Source: Pseudomonadota bacterium
GTDB taxonomy: Bacteria > Pseudomonadota > Gammaproteobacteria > Burkholderiales > Gallionellaceae
Direction of reading: 5' to 3'
Length of the DNA stretch: 64,000 bases
NCBI GenBank assembly: GCA_021821945.1
Contig: JAJZTF010000009.1
Span: forward strand, 1 to 64,000
The notes below the pieces were generated by a model. The model made no database searches and was not told the DNA's origin. It worked only from the letters and a program-made list of their open reading frames with translations. Position 1 is the stretch's first letter. Each line of letters opens with the position of its first letter. Of this stretch, positions 1 to 8,589 are shown piece after piece. Both the position numbers and the translations under genes were made by a program.

Positions 1-270
1 AAGAAGGTAGCAGCCAAGCCCGCAGCGAAGAAGGTAGCAGCCAAGCCCGCAGCGAAGAAGGCAGCAGCCAAGCCCGCAGCGAAGAAGGCAGCAGCCAAGC
101 CCGCAGCGAAGAAGGCAGCAGCCAAGCCCGCAGCGAAGAAGGCAGCAGCCAAGCCCGCAGCGAAGAAGGTAGCAGCCAAGCCCGCAGCGAAGAAGGTAGC
201 AGCCAAGCCCGCAGCGAAGAAGGCAGTAGCCAAGCCCGCAGCGAAGAAGGCAGTAGCCAAGCCCGCAGCG
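1..270 (+). repeat. 27-bp coding tandem repeat (ten units)
   Basis: Ten head-to-tail 27-nt units differ only at two codons (GTA/GCA at codon 3, GCA/GTA at codon 4). The variants occur in runs of even length: units 1-2 and 7-8 share one form, units 3-6 another, units 9-10 a third. This suggests past duplication of two-unit (54-bp) blocks. The array probably starts upstream of the window. Confidence 0.95.
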
Positions 271-288
271 AAGAAGGCCAAGAAATAA
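1..288 (+). CDS. Histone H1-like / AlgP-like Lys-Ala-Pro repeat protein, C-terminal part only
   Basis: The window opens inside this frame, so the N-terminus and any folded domain are missing. The visible 95 residues are ten copies of a nine-residue unit (KKVAAKPAA, KKAAAKPAA or KKAVAKPAA) followed by KKAKK and a TAA stop. Such highly basic, Ala/Pro-rich tails are known from bacterial histone H1-like proteins and from AlgP, where they bind DNA non-specifically. Nucleoid binding is therefore the likely role, but this is inference from composition. The number of repeats probably varies between strains because the DNA is a near-perfect tandem array. A rho-independent terminator follows 23 nt after the stop. 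Confidence 0.75.
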   Translation, partial: KKVAAKPAAKKVAAKPAAKKAAAKPAAKKAAAKPAAKKAAAKPAAKKAAAKPAAKKVAAKPAAKKVAAKPAAKKAVAKPAAKKAVAKPAAKKAKK

Positions 289-310
289 TTCTTCTTTGCC
301 GGAAAATAAA

Positions 311-336
311 AAACCCGCCTAGTGCGGGTTTTTTTC
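311..336. terminator. Bidirectional rho-independent terminator
   Basis: An 8-bp stem (AAACCCGC / GCGGGTTT) with loop CTAGT is followed by a run of T on the plus strand and preceded by a run of A. It can therefore end both the plus-strand H1-like gene and the minus-strand DUF2145 gene. The loop contains the TAG stop codon of the DUF2145 gene. Confidence 0.9.
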
Positions 337-1203
337 TTGAGGAACGAGGCGCATGACTTCGGAGCCTTTGTTGAATTTTTGCAGGAAGTCCGCGATCGTT
401 TCAAACGTGGCGGTTTCAGGCGAGCCTGGTTGATCCGAGCTTGACATCCCGCTTTCGAAAAGGGAGTCGAGCTTTAGTCTGACGGGATTGATCTTCACCG
501 GCTGGGCCTTGAAGTACGCGATCTCGTTCGCCTTGATGCGCTTGATGTTGCTGGTCCGGTAGAGGGCTGCGCAGATGACATCCAGCGTGTGCTCGGCATC
601 ATTCTGTGCCCCCAGGGTATAGGGATTTGCGATTGACGAAAAATGCGGGTCGTGAAGCGTGGAATAGACGGGTGAGTTGATCACATCCAGCAGTCTCTGT
701 TGCAGCCTGGGCGTGGGGATGATGATGCCGGCTTCCAGAACCGCTGCATTGGAGAAGAAGTCGGCCGGGAATTCCTGTATCAGCCTGCTCGTGTCCTTGT
801 GTTTTTCTTCCTGCTGCAATGCGTAGATCGCATAGCCAGGCATCTTTTTTCCATCCGGGGTCGTGATGGTCGAGTGCACCGCAAAGGCCACCTGTGTATA
901 GCGCATGCCTTCCGGCCTTTCGGATCCGGGTTGATCCATGCGCGCAACGATCGCGACAAGGGCCGACTTCTCGGACAACGCTTTTTCGAATTGCCTCGAA
1001 AAGTCGATGATCCGGTCTTCCGAAAAGTGCGAGCGCTTGAATTCATCATGGCTGTCGGAGGTTGCGATTCCATCGCTTATCGCAGTCGAAGCGGTGTCTG
1101 GCGTTGCCGTCATTCCGGTCAGGACCGGCGGGGGAGCCGGATCCGCGTATGCGGGAGAAAATGACATGAGCAGCAGGCTGGCGATCAAACATGTCGACTT
1201 CAT
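319..1203 (-). CDS. DUF2145 family secreted protein
   Basis: The 294-residue product begins with a cleavable-looking signal peptide (MKSTCLIASLLLMSFSPAYA), so it is probably periplasmic. A Pro/Thr-rich linker follows, then a globular domain from about residue 55 (FSRQFEKAL, VAIVARMDQPG, MRYTQVAFAVHS) that I recognise as DUF2145, common in Betaproteobacteria and of unknown function. The domain runs to about residue 260 and the tail is polar. The gene stands alone, reading towards the H1-like gene and sharing its terminator. The start is the ATG just before the signal peptide. The family call rests on motif memory, and no enzymatic role is claimed. Confidence 0.7.
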   Translation of the reverse strand: MKSTCLIASLLLMSFSPAYADPAPPPVLTGMTATPDTASTAISDGIATSDSHDEFKRSHFSEDRIIDFSRQFEKALSEKSALVAIVARMDQPGSERPEGMRYTQVAFAVHSTITTPDGKKMPGYAIYALQQEEKHKDTSRLIQEFPADFFSNAAVLEAGIIIPTPRLQQRLLDVINSPVYSTLHDPHFSSIANPYTLGAQNDAEHTLDVICAALYRTSNIKRIKANEIAYFKAQPVKINPVRLKLDSLFESGMSSSDQPGSPETATFETIADFLQKFNKGSEVMRLVPQEKNPH

Positions 1204-1323
1204 CGGGATGTCCTTTTGTGGAGTATCGTCATGCCGCGATGATATACGCTGTCGTCACTTTTTGCCGAACTTGGCACCGGCTTGTGCTATCTTTGACAGA
1301 ACGATCTTTTCGAATTCCATGTC

Positions 1324-2250
1324 ATGAGCCTGTCCGCACTGATCGCCGCATTGCTGCTCGAGCAGCTCAACGCCCTGGCAGAACGCAATTACCTGCCAGC
1401 GTGGCTGTCGGGTTATGTCGGCTATTTCCAGCATCATTTCAATTCGGGTGCATACCATCATGGCAGGACCGCATGGTGGCTCGCCACGCTTCCCTCGGTA
1501 ATCGCATCCATTGTGCTTTTCTGGGGATTGCATCGTCTGCACCCGATTCTGTCCTGGGCATTCGATGTGCTGGTCCTCTATCTCTGCATGGGCTTCGGCA
1601 GGTACCGCCAGATCTATGCAGGCATACAGCTTGCACTGCGCGGTGCGGATATGCCGGGGGCGAGATCGCTGCTGTCGCAGTTGCGCGGAGTGGGTGCGGA
1701 CGAATCGGGCCCGGAAGAGATCGCCCGCCTGGCCATCGAAAGTACGCTGATGGTTGCGCTCAATCGCCTGTTCGCGGTGATCGTATGGTTCGTGGTGACG
1801 AGCTTTCTCGGGCTGGGGGGAGCGGCCGGCGTTCTTTTCTATTGCATGTCCCTGGCGATGCCTGGGGAGTCCGATGATGAATTCATGAGCTACGCCCGGA
1901 AAATGCGCACCAGCCTGGACTGGCTTCCGATAAGGCTCACTGCGGCAACATTCGCCATCGTCGGGAATTTCGAGGACACCGCATATTGCTGGCGCTCCCA
2001 GGCTTCGGGCTGGCCCGATCCGGAAAAGGGGATATTGCTCGCAAGTGCCGCGGGCGCATCGGGCATAAGGCTGGGATCCGGGAGGTCGGATGCGGGCAGT
2101 CCGGAACTGGGTGTGGGCAGTCCGGAACTGGGTGTGGGCAACAAGAGCGGAGCCGAGGCGCTTTACTGCATAGACCGCCTGCTCAAGCGTTCTTCTGTTT
2201 TCATACTGGTCACGCTGTTCATGCTCACGCTGGCAGGACTCCTGAAGTAG
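1324..2250 (+). CDS. CobD/CbiB-family membrane protein
   Basis: This 308-residue integral membrane protein resembles the CobD/CbiB family (adenosylcobinamide-phosphate synthase and AmpE-like relatives). It has several hydrophobic segments (about 55-75, 80-95, 135-160 and a C-terminal helix at about 285-305) and the typical stretches RLAIESTLMVALNRLFAVI and GNFEDTAYCW. No other cobalamin gene is nearby, so true cobinamide synthesis is uncertain; many betaproteobacterial genomes carry a stand-alone CobD/CbiB family protein. An insertion of two GSPELGV repeats lies in the hydrophilic loop near residues 257-271. Six nucleotides separate its stop from the next start, suggesting an operon with the SrkA-like kinase. 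Confidence 0.65.
   Translation: MSLSALIAALLLEQLNALAERNYLPAWLSGYVGYFQHHFNSGAYHHGRTAWWLATLPSVIASIVLFWGLHRLHPILSWAFDVLVLYLCMGFGRYRQIYAGIQLALRGADMPGARSLLSQLRGVGADESGPEEIARLAIESTLMVALNRLFAVIVWFVVTSFLGLGGAAGVLFYCMSLAMPGESDDEFMSYARKMRTSLDWLPIRLTAATFAIVGNFEDTAYCWRSQASGWPDPEKGILLASAAGASGIRLGSGRSDAGSPELGVGSPELGVGNKSGAEALYCIDRLLKRSSVFILVTLFMLTLAGLLK
2094..2135 (+). repeat. 21-bp perfect tandem duplication inside the CobD-like gene
   Basis: Two identical 21-nt units (gggcagtccggaactgggtg-t) stand back to back and partly start a third copy (gggca). They keep the reading frame and encode GSPELGV twice in a hydrophilic loop. Confidence 0.95.
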
Positions 2251-2255
2251 CGGCC

Positions 2256-3233
2256 ATGCAGACGCATCCCTTCAGCCTGCTGACCCCGGATGTCGTGCTC
2301 GATGCGCTCGATGGCATCGGCTTGCAGTGCGACGGGCGGCTTCTGGCCCTGAACAGCTACGAGAATCGCGTCTATCAGGCGGGAATGGAGAGCCGATCCC
2401 CGCTGATCGCGAAGTTCTATCGTCCCGGGCGCTGGAGCGATGAAGCGATCATCGAGGAACACGGATTTGTCGCGCAGCTTTGCGGGCGGGAAATACCCGT
2501 GGTGCCTGCGCTGGAAATCGGGGGAAGGACGCTGCACCGCCACGGTGACTTTCGTTTTTCGGTGTTCGAAAGGCATGGGGGGCGGGCGCCCGAGCTGGAT
2601 GATCGCGATGTCCTGCAATGGATGGGGCGCTTCATCGGCCGCATCCATGCGGTGGGATCATTGGCGCCATACCGGCATCGCCCCGCGCTGGATATCCGGA
2701 GTTTCGGCGAGGAACCCGCCGCGTTCCTGCTTGAAAATGGATTCATACCGCATGAATTAATCGAAGTGTATCGCGGTGTGGCAGCGCTTGCGCTGGATGG
2801 GGTCAGGCGCTGTTATGACCGCGCGGGTGAAGTTAATGCGATAAGGCTGCACGGCGACTGCCATCCGGGCAATGTGCTCTGGACGGATGACGGTCCGCAT
2901 TTCGTCGATTTCGACGACAGCCGCATGGGGCCTGCGGTGCAGGACTTGTGGATGCTGCTTTCGGGCGATCGCGCCGATCAGGCAAGGCAGCTTGGCGACC
3001 TCATGGATGGATACGAGGACTTTCATGAGTTCAATCCGCGCGAGCTGCATCTTGTCGAGGCGCTGCGCACCCTGCGCCTGATGCACTACAGCGCATGGAT
3101 CGCAAGGCGCTGGGACGATCCCGCCTTCCCATCGGCCTTTCCCTGGTTCAATACCCAGCGCTACTGGCAGGACCGCATCCTCGAATTGCGCGAGCAGATC
3201 GCGCTGATGGACGAGGCGCCGCTGCCTGTCTGA
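2256..3233 (+). CDS. srkA: Stress response serine/threonine kinase SrkA (YihE family)
   Basis: The 325-residue product belongs to the APH-like kinase fold of YihE/SrkA, a cytoplasmic Ser/Thr kinase that in E. coli protects against stress-induced death. Visible signatures are the N-terminal LNSYENRVYQ strand pair, the nucleotide-binding LIAKFYRPGRW lysine segment, the catalytic loop RLHGDCHPGNVLW and the metal-binding FVDFDDSRMGP. Length matches the family (about 325-330). I chose the ATG six bases after the CobD-like stop; the longer upstream ORF has no homology. The downstream rsgA gene is convergent with only 3 nt between the stops. Confidence 0.9.
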   Translation: MQTHPFSLLTPDVVLDALDGIGLQCDGRLLALNSYENRVYQAGMESRSPLIAKFYRPGRWSDEAIIEEHGFVAQLCGREIPVVPALEIGGRTLHRHGDFRFSVFERHGGRAPELDDRDVLQWMGRFIGRIHAVGSLAPYRHRPALDIRSFGEEPAAFLLENGFIPHELIEVYRGVAALALDGVRRCYDRAGEVNAIRLHGDCHPGNVLWTDDGPHFVDFDDSRMGPAVQDLWMLLSGDRADQARQLGDLMDGYEDFHEFNPRELHLVEALRTLRLMHYSAWIARRWDDPAFPSAFPWFNTQRYWQDRILELREQIALMDEAPLPV

Positions 3234-3236
3234 TGG

Positions 3237-4088
3237 TCATTTGCTGGCCGATATCTGCCGGAAGAGTTCCAGTCTCCTGGGATCTATCCTGCCGCTCGCT
3301 GCCGCTTCGATCAGCGCGCAACCCGGTTCGTGCAGGTGGTGGCAGTCGCGGAAGCGGCAAAGACCGAGGTAGGGCGAGAACTCGATGAAGCCCTGTTCTA
3401 TCCTTCCCAGGCTCAAGTGATGCAGGCCGAATGCCTGCAGGCCTGGGCAGTCGATCAGGCTGCTGTTTTCATCCAGTGTATACAGTTTTGCGTGGGTGGT
3501 GGTGTGCTTGCCGGAATCGAGCACGGTGGAGATCTCGCGGGTGGCGGCCTGCGCATCGGGAAGCAGCGCATTGATCAGCGTGGACTTGCCCATGCCGGAC
3601 TGCCCGATCAGCACGCTGGTGTGGCCTTGGAGCAGCGGCAGCAGCGCTGACACGTCCTGCAGGGCGGAGATTTCCAGCACGCGGTAGCCGATTTTCCGGT
3701 AGGTGGCGAGCCGCTCGCTTGCGAGTTTTCCTGGAAGATCGCATTTGTTCAGCACGATCAGCACCGAAAGATTCTGGTCGAACGCGGCGACGAGGCAGCG
3801 CGCGAGAACCTCGTCGCTGAAGGAGGGTTCAGTTGCGACGACGACGATCATCTGGGTGACATTGGCGGCGATGAGTTTCTCGCGGAAGGCGTCCGACCGG
3901 TACAGCAGGGTGGTGCGTTTCCCGATGTTCTCGATCACGCCCTGTCCTTCCGCGCTTTTCAGCACTTCAACCGTGTCGCCGCACACGACATCGCTCTTCT
4001 TTCCCCGCGTGAGGCAGGGCAGAAGGCTGCCGTCAGGCATCCTTGCCAGATACTGGCGGCCGAATGCGGCGACGATGCGGCCGTTCAA
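3237..4088 (-). CDS. rsgA: Ribosome small-subunit biogenesis GTPase RsgA
   Basis: RsgA is a circularly permuted GTPase that helps 30S subunit maturation. The 283-residue protein shows the permuted motif order: OB-fold (about 1-65), G4 NKCD (about 114), then G1 GQSGMGKST (about 161) and G3 DCPG (about 213), and finally the zinc-binding knuckle CRFRDCHHLHEPGC. Its start overlaps the phhB stop by 4 nt (ATGA), so the two are translationally coupled, with the M48 protease gene directly upstream. Confidence 0.95.
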   Translation of the reverse strand: MNGRIVAAFGRQYLARMPDGSLLPCLTRGKKSDVVCGDTVEVLKSAEGQGVIENIGKRTTLLYRSDAFREKLIAANVTQMIVVVATEPSFSDEVLARCLVAAFDQNLSVLIVLNKCDLPGKLASERLATYRKIGYRVLEISALQDVSALLPLLQGHTSVLIGQSGMGKSTLINALLPDAQAATREISTVLDSGKHTTTHAKLYTLDENSSLIDCPGLQAFGLHHLSLGRIEQGFIEFSPYLGLCRFRDCHHLHEPGCALIEAAASGRIDPRRLELFRQISASK

Positions 4089-4369
4089 GGCTTGAAGAGC
4101 GCATCAACCAGGGCTGCGCAACCGAAGTCTTTTTCCGTCAGGCCGCCTGCGGAGTGCGTGCTGTAACTGATGCGGCAGGTGTTGTAGGTGACCAGGAGGT
4201 CGGGGTGATGGTCTTCGCGGTGTGAGATCCATGCGGTCGCATTCACGAATGCGATGGTCTGGTGGTAATCCCTGAAGGAAAAAGTTCTGGTGATGGCATG
4301 GCCGTCAAGCTTCCAGTCTGGAAGCTTGGCCAGAAGGTTTTCGATTTCCATGGAAGAGAGGGGGTTCAT
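4085..4369 (-). CDS. phhB: 4a-hydroxytetrahydrobiopterin (pterin-4a-carbinolamine) dehydratase
   Basis: The 94-residue PCD/DCoH-family protein dehydrates 4a-hydroxytetrahydropterin, recycling the cofactor of aromatic amino acid hydroxylases. The family motifs RTFSFRDYHQTIAFVN and HREDHHPDLLVTYN contain the catalytic histidine cluster, and length is typical. No phenylalanine hydroxylase gene is in the window. It lies between the M48 protease gene (its ATG immediately follows that gene's TAG) and rsgA (4-nt overlap). Confidence 0.92.
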   Translation of the reverse strand: MNPLSSMEIENLLAKLPDWKLDGHAITRTFSFRDYHQTIAFVNATAWISHREDHHPDLLVTYNTCRISYSTHSAGGLTEKDFGCAALVDALFKP

Positions 4370-5614
4370 CTAGGCGGCCTCGAGATGCGCGATGCGGATG
4401 GAGGCGGGCGGATGCGAATCGTAGAACTTCGAATAGAGCGGGTCCGGGGTCAGGGTCGCGGCATTGTCCTGATAGAGCTTGACCAGCGCGTTGATGAGGT
4501 CGCGCGAATTGGTCTGCTTCACCGCATAGCTGTCCGCCTCGAATTCATGTTTTCTGGAATAGGCCGACATGACGGGGCCGAACAGGAAGCTGAAAAGCGG
4601 CATGGTCATGAAAAGCAGCAGCAACGCGTTCGCGGTGCTGGGCGTGGATACGCCAAGCCCCTGATAGAACCAGCCTGTCTTCATCAAAAGGCCGAGCAGC
4701 CAGAGGAAGGCCAGGCTGATCGCGAATGTCGAGACGATGCGCTTCATCACGTGGCGATGCTTGAAGTGGCCAAGCTCGTGCGCCAGCACGGCCTCGATCT
4801 CTCCGATGTTCAGATGCTCCAGCAGCGTGTCGAAGAACACGATGCGCTTGGTCTTGCCGAATCCCGTGAAATAGGCGTTGCCGTGCGCGCTCCGGCGGCT
4901 TCCGTCCATCACGAATAGTCCGCTGCTTGTGAAGCCGCAACGCTTGAGCAGCGCCTCGATGCGTGCCTTCGTCGCCTCGTCCTTGAGCGGGCTGAACTTG
5001 TTGAAGAGCGGCGCGATGAAGGCGGGATAGATGAAGAGAATCAGCAGGTTGAAAAGCACCCATACCCCCCAGACATAAAGCCACCAGTATTCCCCCATGC
5101 GTTCCATCAGCCAGAGCACGCCGGCGAGCAGAGGCAGCCCAAGGACTGCGCCTATCATGATTCCCTTCAGCGCATCCATCAGATAAAGCCTGAAGGTCAT
5201 GTGGTTGAAGCCGAAGCGCGCCTCGATCGCGAACGTGCTGTAGATGTTGAAGGGCGCTTCGAGGAGGGAGGAGATCAGGAGGGCGATGACGATGGTCGCC
5301 ATGCCCTGGGCCAGCGTCCCGCTGAACCAGTGCTGCGAGAGTTCGGAGATCTTCTCTATGCCGCCGGCGAGGGTGAAGCCCAGCAGGAGTGCCGCGTCGA
5401 ACAGGATGGAAAGCATGGAAAAGCGCGTCTTCGCAGAGGTGTAGTCCGCACCCTTCTGGTGGCTGGAGAGCGTGATCTGGCCGGCAAAGGCGTCAGGCAC
5501 GCGGTCCCTGTGCGATGCGATATAGGCCAGATGCCGGCGCGCAAGCCAGAGTTTGGCCAGCGTGGTGAGCGCCAGCATGGCGATGAAGAGTGCGGTGAAA
5601 AGCGAAGCTGACAT
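4370..5614 (-). CDS. M48 family zinc metallopeptidase (Ste24/HtpX-like)
   Basis: This 414-residue inner-membrane protease has an N-terminal CAAX-prenyl-protease-type membrane region (several helices between about 1 and 200) and a catalytic domain with the zinc motif HELGH (AVLAHELGHFKHRH). The third ligand region is EFEADSYAV. The size and N-terminal half (LTTLAKLWLARRHL...) match Ste24-type M48A peptidases rather than the shorter HtpX. It probably takes part in membrane protein quality control. It is the first gene of a tight operon with phhB and rsgA. Confidence 0.9.
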   Translation of the reverse strand: MSASLFTALFIAMLALTTLAKLWLARRHLAYIASHRDRVPDAFAGQITLSSHQKGADYTSAKTRFSMLSILFDAALLLGFTLAGGIEKISELSQHWFSGTLAQGMATIVIALLISSLLEAPFNIYSTFAIEARFGFNHMTFRLYLMDALKGIMIGAVLGLPLLAGVLWLMERMGEYWWLYVWGVWVLFNLLILFIYPAFIAPLFNKFSPLKDEATKARIEALLKRCGFTSSGLFVMDGSRRSAHGNAYFTGFGKTKRIVFFDTLLEHLNIGEIEAVLAHELGHFKHRHVMKRIVSTFAISLAFLWLLGLLMKTGWFYQGLGVSTPSTANALLLLFMTMPLFSFLFGPVMSAYSRKHEFEADSYAVKQTNSRDLINALVKLYQDNAATLTPDPLYSKFYDSHPPASIRIAHLEAA

Positions 5615-5681
5615 GTTCTGTTAGGTTAAGTCCGGTTGTGACACAATACGCCCCTCAATGTTCAATCGGCGCTAGCGAATT

Positions 5682-6227
5682 ATGGCACAAAATCAGAATC
5701 ATCTCGTCTGGATAGACATGGAAATGACAGGGCTCAGTCCCGACACGGACCGCATCATCGAAATCGCGATCGTCGTGACCGACAGCAACCTCGAGACCGT
5801 CGCGGAGGCGCCGGTCATGGTCGTGCATCAGCCGGACGCGGTGCTGGACGGCATGGACAGCTGGAACAAGTCCACGCACGGCAAGTCCGGCCTGATCGAG
5901 AAGGTCAGGGCATCCAGCCTTGACGAGGCGGCGGTGGAAGCCAGGATGCTCGAATTCATGAAGGAGCATGTGCCAGCCAGGACTTCTCCGATGTGCGGCA
6001 ATTCGATCTGCCAGGACAGGCGTTTCATGGCGCGCTGGATGCCGGCGCTCGAGGACTATTTCCATTACCGCAACCTCGATGTCAGCACGCTCAAGGAACT
6101 GGCCAAGCGCTGGAAGCCCGAGGTCGCGCAGGGCATGAAGAAGCACGGCAAGCACGAGGCGCTCGCCGACATATACGAATCCATCGCGGAGATGAAGCAT
6201 TACCGGGAGCACTTTCTCAGGCTTTAA
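5682..6227 (+). CDS. orn: Oligoribonuclease
   Basis: Orn is the DEDDh 3'-5' exonuclease that degrades RNA dinucleotides and pGpG, so it also completes c-di-GMP turnover. The 181-residue protein has Exo [10 protein letters not shown], the segment [13 protein letters not shown], Exo [16 protein letters not shown] and the Exo III region GKHEALADI. Length and sequence are typical. It is transcribed divergently from the M48 gene. A link to the GGDEF/EAL protein at 22-25 kb is biochemical only. Confidence 0.96.
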   Translation: MAQNQNHLVWIDMEMTGLSPDTDRIIEIAIVVTDSNLETVAEAPVMVVHQPDAVLDGMDSWNKSTHGKSGLIEKVRASSLDEAAVEARMLEFMKEHVPARTSPMCGNSICQDRRFMARWMPALEDYFHYRNLDVSTLKELAKRWKPEVAQGMKKHGKHEALADIYESIAEMKHYREHFLRL

Positions 6228-6245
6228 CCGAAACGGGAGGGCATC

Positions 6246-6686
6246 ATGTACAAACGCATACTGGTACCGGTCGACGGCAGCAGCACGTCGGATAGGGCGC
6301 TGCAGGAGGCCATAAAACTGATCGACGATCAGCCCGTGCAGATGCGGCTTTTGCATGTGGTCGACGATCTGCAGTTCTTGAACGCCGAAGGCTATGTGGA
6401 TTATGCGGAGCTTCGGGAACTGACGAAGAAGATCGGCGAGCGGGCGCTGGCAAAAGCGGAGGAAGTCGCAAAGCAGGCGGACATCACGGTGGACACGCTG
6501 CTTCGCGAGGCGAACGGGGAGCGCATCGCGCGCGTGATCGACGAAGAGGCGGCAAACTGGTCAGCCGACCTGATCGTGATCGGCACGCACGGCAGGTCAG
6601 GATTCAACCACCTGCTTTTCGGCAGCGTGGCCGAAGGCGTGGTGCGCGGCTCATCGGTGCCCGTGCTTCTGGTGCGCAGCGAATGA
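6246..6686 (+). CDS. Universal stress protein, UspA family
   Basis: The single 146-residue Usp domain starts with YKRILVPVDGSSTSDRAL and ends with the ATP-binding signature GTHGRSGFNHLLFGS followed by the VLLVRSE strand. The G-2x-G-9x-G-S motif suggests an ATP-binding member. It lies 18 nt downstream of orn after a good ribosome binding site (GGGAGG), so probably co-transcribed. The next gene converges with a 1-nt gap. Confidence 0.93.
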   Translation: MYKRILVPVDGSSTSDRALQEAIKLIDDQPVQMRLLHVVDDLQFLNAEGYVDYAELRELTKKIGERALAKAEEVAKQADITVDTLLREANGERIARVIDEEAANWSADLIVIGTHGRSGFNHLLFGSVAEGVVRGSSVPVLLVRSE

Positions 6687-6687
6687 C

Positions 6688-7320
6688 CTACCTTCGTGCC
6701 AGGGGATTGGGCGTGGGCTGTGCGATCCTTGTGAGCGTGTTCCTGTCCGTGTGATGGAAAGGCTCGTCCTTTCCCCTGATCAATAGCACGGTGTCTTCCT
6801 CATAGGACCAGGTGTCGTCTGGATTGATGGTCACCCTGATGTTGAAGCTCACCGTCCTGAATGCGTAATCCAGGAAGGGCGCCGAACGTATGCCGAAATG
6901 TTCCGAGTCAAGCGTTGCGGAGAGCTCGAACTCCTTCGCGTCATGAGCCGCCTTGCCATGCGCCATCACGATCTGGGCCCTGGGTATTGTCAGCGTGTGG
7001 ATCACCGATCCCGTTGCAGGCTCCCATAGCCAGTACCCGACCTGGTCGTGATAGGTCTTGACCTGGTCTGGCTTGACCACATGGGTATGGTAGCGCAGGC
7101 CGTAATAGACCTGCGGCCCGTTGGTCTGCGGATCTATCGGCTGCAGCTCTATCCTCTCGACATAGGTCTGCTTCTTCGGCCCTTCGGCCTTCGGTTTGAC
7201 ATCAAGGCCGCGCATCCCTTCCCAGATTCCGGCCATGCCGGTGAGCGGCCCCAGATTCTTCAGCGTGTCCACATCCAGATTGGACGGTTCTGTATAGATG
7301 TCTTCGGGAAATTGCGACAT
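6688..7320 (-). CDS. FABP-like / nitrobindin-type heme-binding beta-barrel protein
   Basis: The 210-residue protein carries the N-terminal LGPLTGMAGIWEGMRG segment with the GxWxG motif of the DUF1794/nitrobindin-like heme-binding beta-barrel family, followed by beta-rich sequence and no signal peptide. Bacterial members are annotated as FABP-family proteins; some bind ferric heme. The gene sits 26 nt downstream of hemH on the same strand, which fits a heme-related role, but function is inferred. The ATG has a strong Shine-Dalgarno sequence (AGGAGGAAGG). Confidence 0.75.
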   Translation of the reverse strand: MSQFPEDIYTEPSNLDVDTLKNLGPLTGMAGIWEGMRGLDVKPKAEGPKKQTYVERIELQPIDPQTNGPQVYYGLRYHTHVVKPDQVKTYHDQVGYWLWEPATGSVIHTLTIPRAQIVMAHGKAAHDAKEFELSATLDSEHFGIRSAPFLDYAFRTVSFNIRVTINPDDTWSYEEDTVLLIRGKDEPFHHTDRNTLTRIAQPTPNPLARR

Positions 7321-7346
7321 GCCTTCCTCCTGTGGCTAAAAGAAAT

Positions 7347-8435
7347 CTACTGTTTCGCTCCCATGGACAGCGCGCGCAGCCTAGTCTTTTCCAGTTCGCC
7401 GGCATCGCGCTCCATCATCCAGCCCGAGAGATTGTCCATCACGAGATCGGTCAGCGCGTGTATCCACTGATCCTTGTCGTTCAGGCAGGGAATGTAATGG
7501 TATTCCTCTCCTCCCGCGCTCAGGAATTCTTCGCGGCATTCCATCGCGATCTCTTCCAGCGTCTCGAGGCAGTCGGATACGAAGCCCGGGCATACGACAT
7601 CCACGCGGCGGGTCTTCGCCTTTCCCAGTTCCTTCAGCGTTGCGGCGGTGTAGGGTTGCACCCATTCGGCGCGGCCGAAGCGCGACTGAAAGGTGACGAT
7701 GTATTGCCCGGATGCAAGTCCCAGCCTTTCTGCCAGCAGGCGTCCTGTCTTGTGGCATTCGCAGGGATAGGGGTCGCCCATTTCGTGCGTGCGCTTGGGC
7801 ACGCCGTGAAAGCTCATGACAAGTTTTTCAGGACGCCCGTTCTTTTTCCAGTAATCCTCGATGTTGTCTGCAAGCGCCGCGATGTAGCCGGGATGGTCGT
7901 GGAAATGCTTAACGGTGCGAAGCGCCGGCAGGTTGCGCGTCTTCTGCATGAAGGCAAACACCTGGTCGTACACCGGACCTGCAGCGCTCGCCGCATATTG
8001 CGGGAACATCGGCACGATCAGGATGCGCTGGCAGTTCTGCTCCTTCATGCGTGTGAGCGCATCGGCAATGGAGGGGTTGCCGTAGGTCATCGCGAAATCG
8101 ACGACGAAGGGGGAACGCGTGCGCTCCCCCAGAAATCCCTTGAGCAGGATGGCCTGCTTCTCCGTGTAGACGCGCAGGGGGGATCCGGAATTGAGCCAGA
8201 TGCTCGCATATTTCTGCGCCGACTTCTTCGGGCGGGTGTTGAGTATGATGCCGTTGAGGATCAGCCACCAGATGGCTTTCGGGATTTCCACCACACGGGG
8301 ATCGCTCAGGAACTGCCCGAGGTAGGGTTTCAGGGCTCTTGCCGTGGGTGCATCCGGTGTGCCGAGATTGACCAGCAGTATGCCGGTCTTTTCTTCCATG
8401 CCATGCTTGTATTGGGGTTCTTGCAAATAGGTCAT
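7347..8435 (-). CDS. hemH: Ferrochelatase
   Basis: HemH inserts Fe2+ into protoporphyrin IX, the last step of protoheme synthesis. The 362-residue protein shows [13 protein letters not shown] at the N-terminus, the porphyrin-binding region QKYASIW, the active-site histidine in [17 protein letters not shown] and the C-terminal [15 protein letters not shown]. The start could also be the internal Met13 (MEEKTG), closer to the usual family start. It is followed by the heme-binding-barrel gene. Confidence 0.95.
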   Translation of the reverse strand: MTYLQEPQYKHGMEEKTGILLVNLGTPDAPTARALKPYLGQFLSDPRVVEIPKAIWWLILNGIILNTRPKKSAQKYASIWLNSGSPLRVYTEKQAILLKGFLGERTRSPFVVDFAMTYGNPSIADALTRMKEQNCQRILIVPMFPQYAASAAGPVYDQVFAFMQKTRNLPALRTVKHFHDHPGYIAALADNIEDYWKKNGRPEKLVMSFHGVPKRTHEMGDPYPCECHKTGRLLAERLGLASGQYIVTFQSRFGRAEWVQPYTAATLKELGKAKTRRVDVVCPGFVSDCLETLEEIAMECREEFLSAGGEEYHYIPCLNDKDQWIHALTDLVMDNLSGWMMERDAGELEKTRLRALSMGAKQ

Positions 8436-8589
8436 ATCGTTTCCGGCTAAAAGGCAGTCAGGTGAAGATTATCATGGAATCCGTGCAACTTATCAGCAGG
8501 CGCTCATTTTAACGGCTGGCTGTCGAGGTTTGACAAAGCAGTGTCAGAAAACTACATTGCGGGACTGTTAAAGCACACGATGTCTTCTG

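Noticed and set aside
1-270. Possible CRISPR array
   Set aside because: The repeats are directly adjacent without spacers and encode an in-frame protein, so it is a coding minisatellite.
7332-8450. 372-aa plus-strand ORF
   Set aside because: It is antisense to hemH, which has all ferrochelatase motifs.
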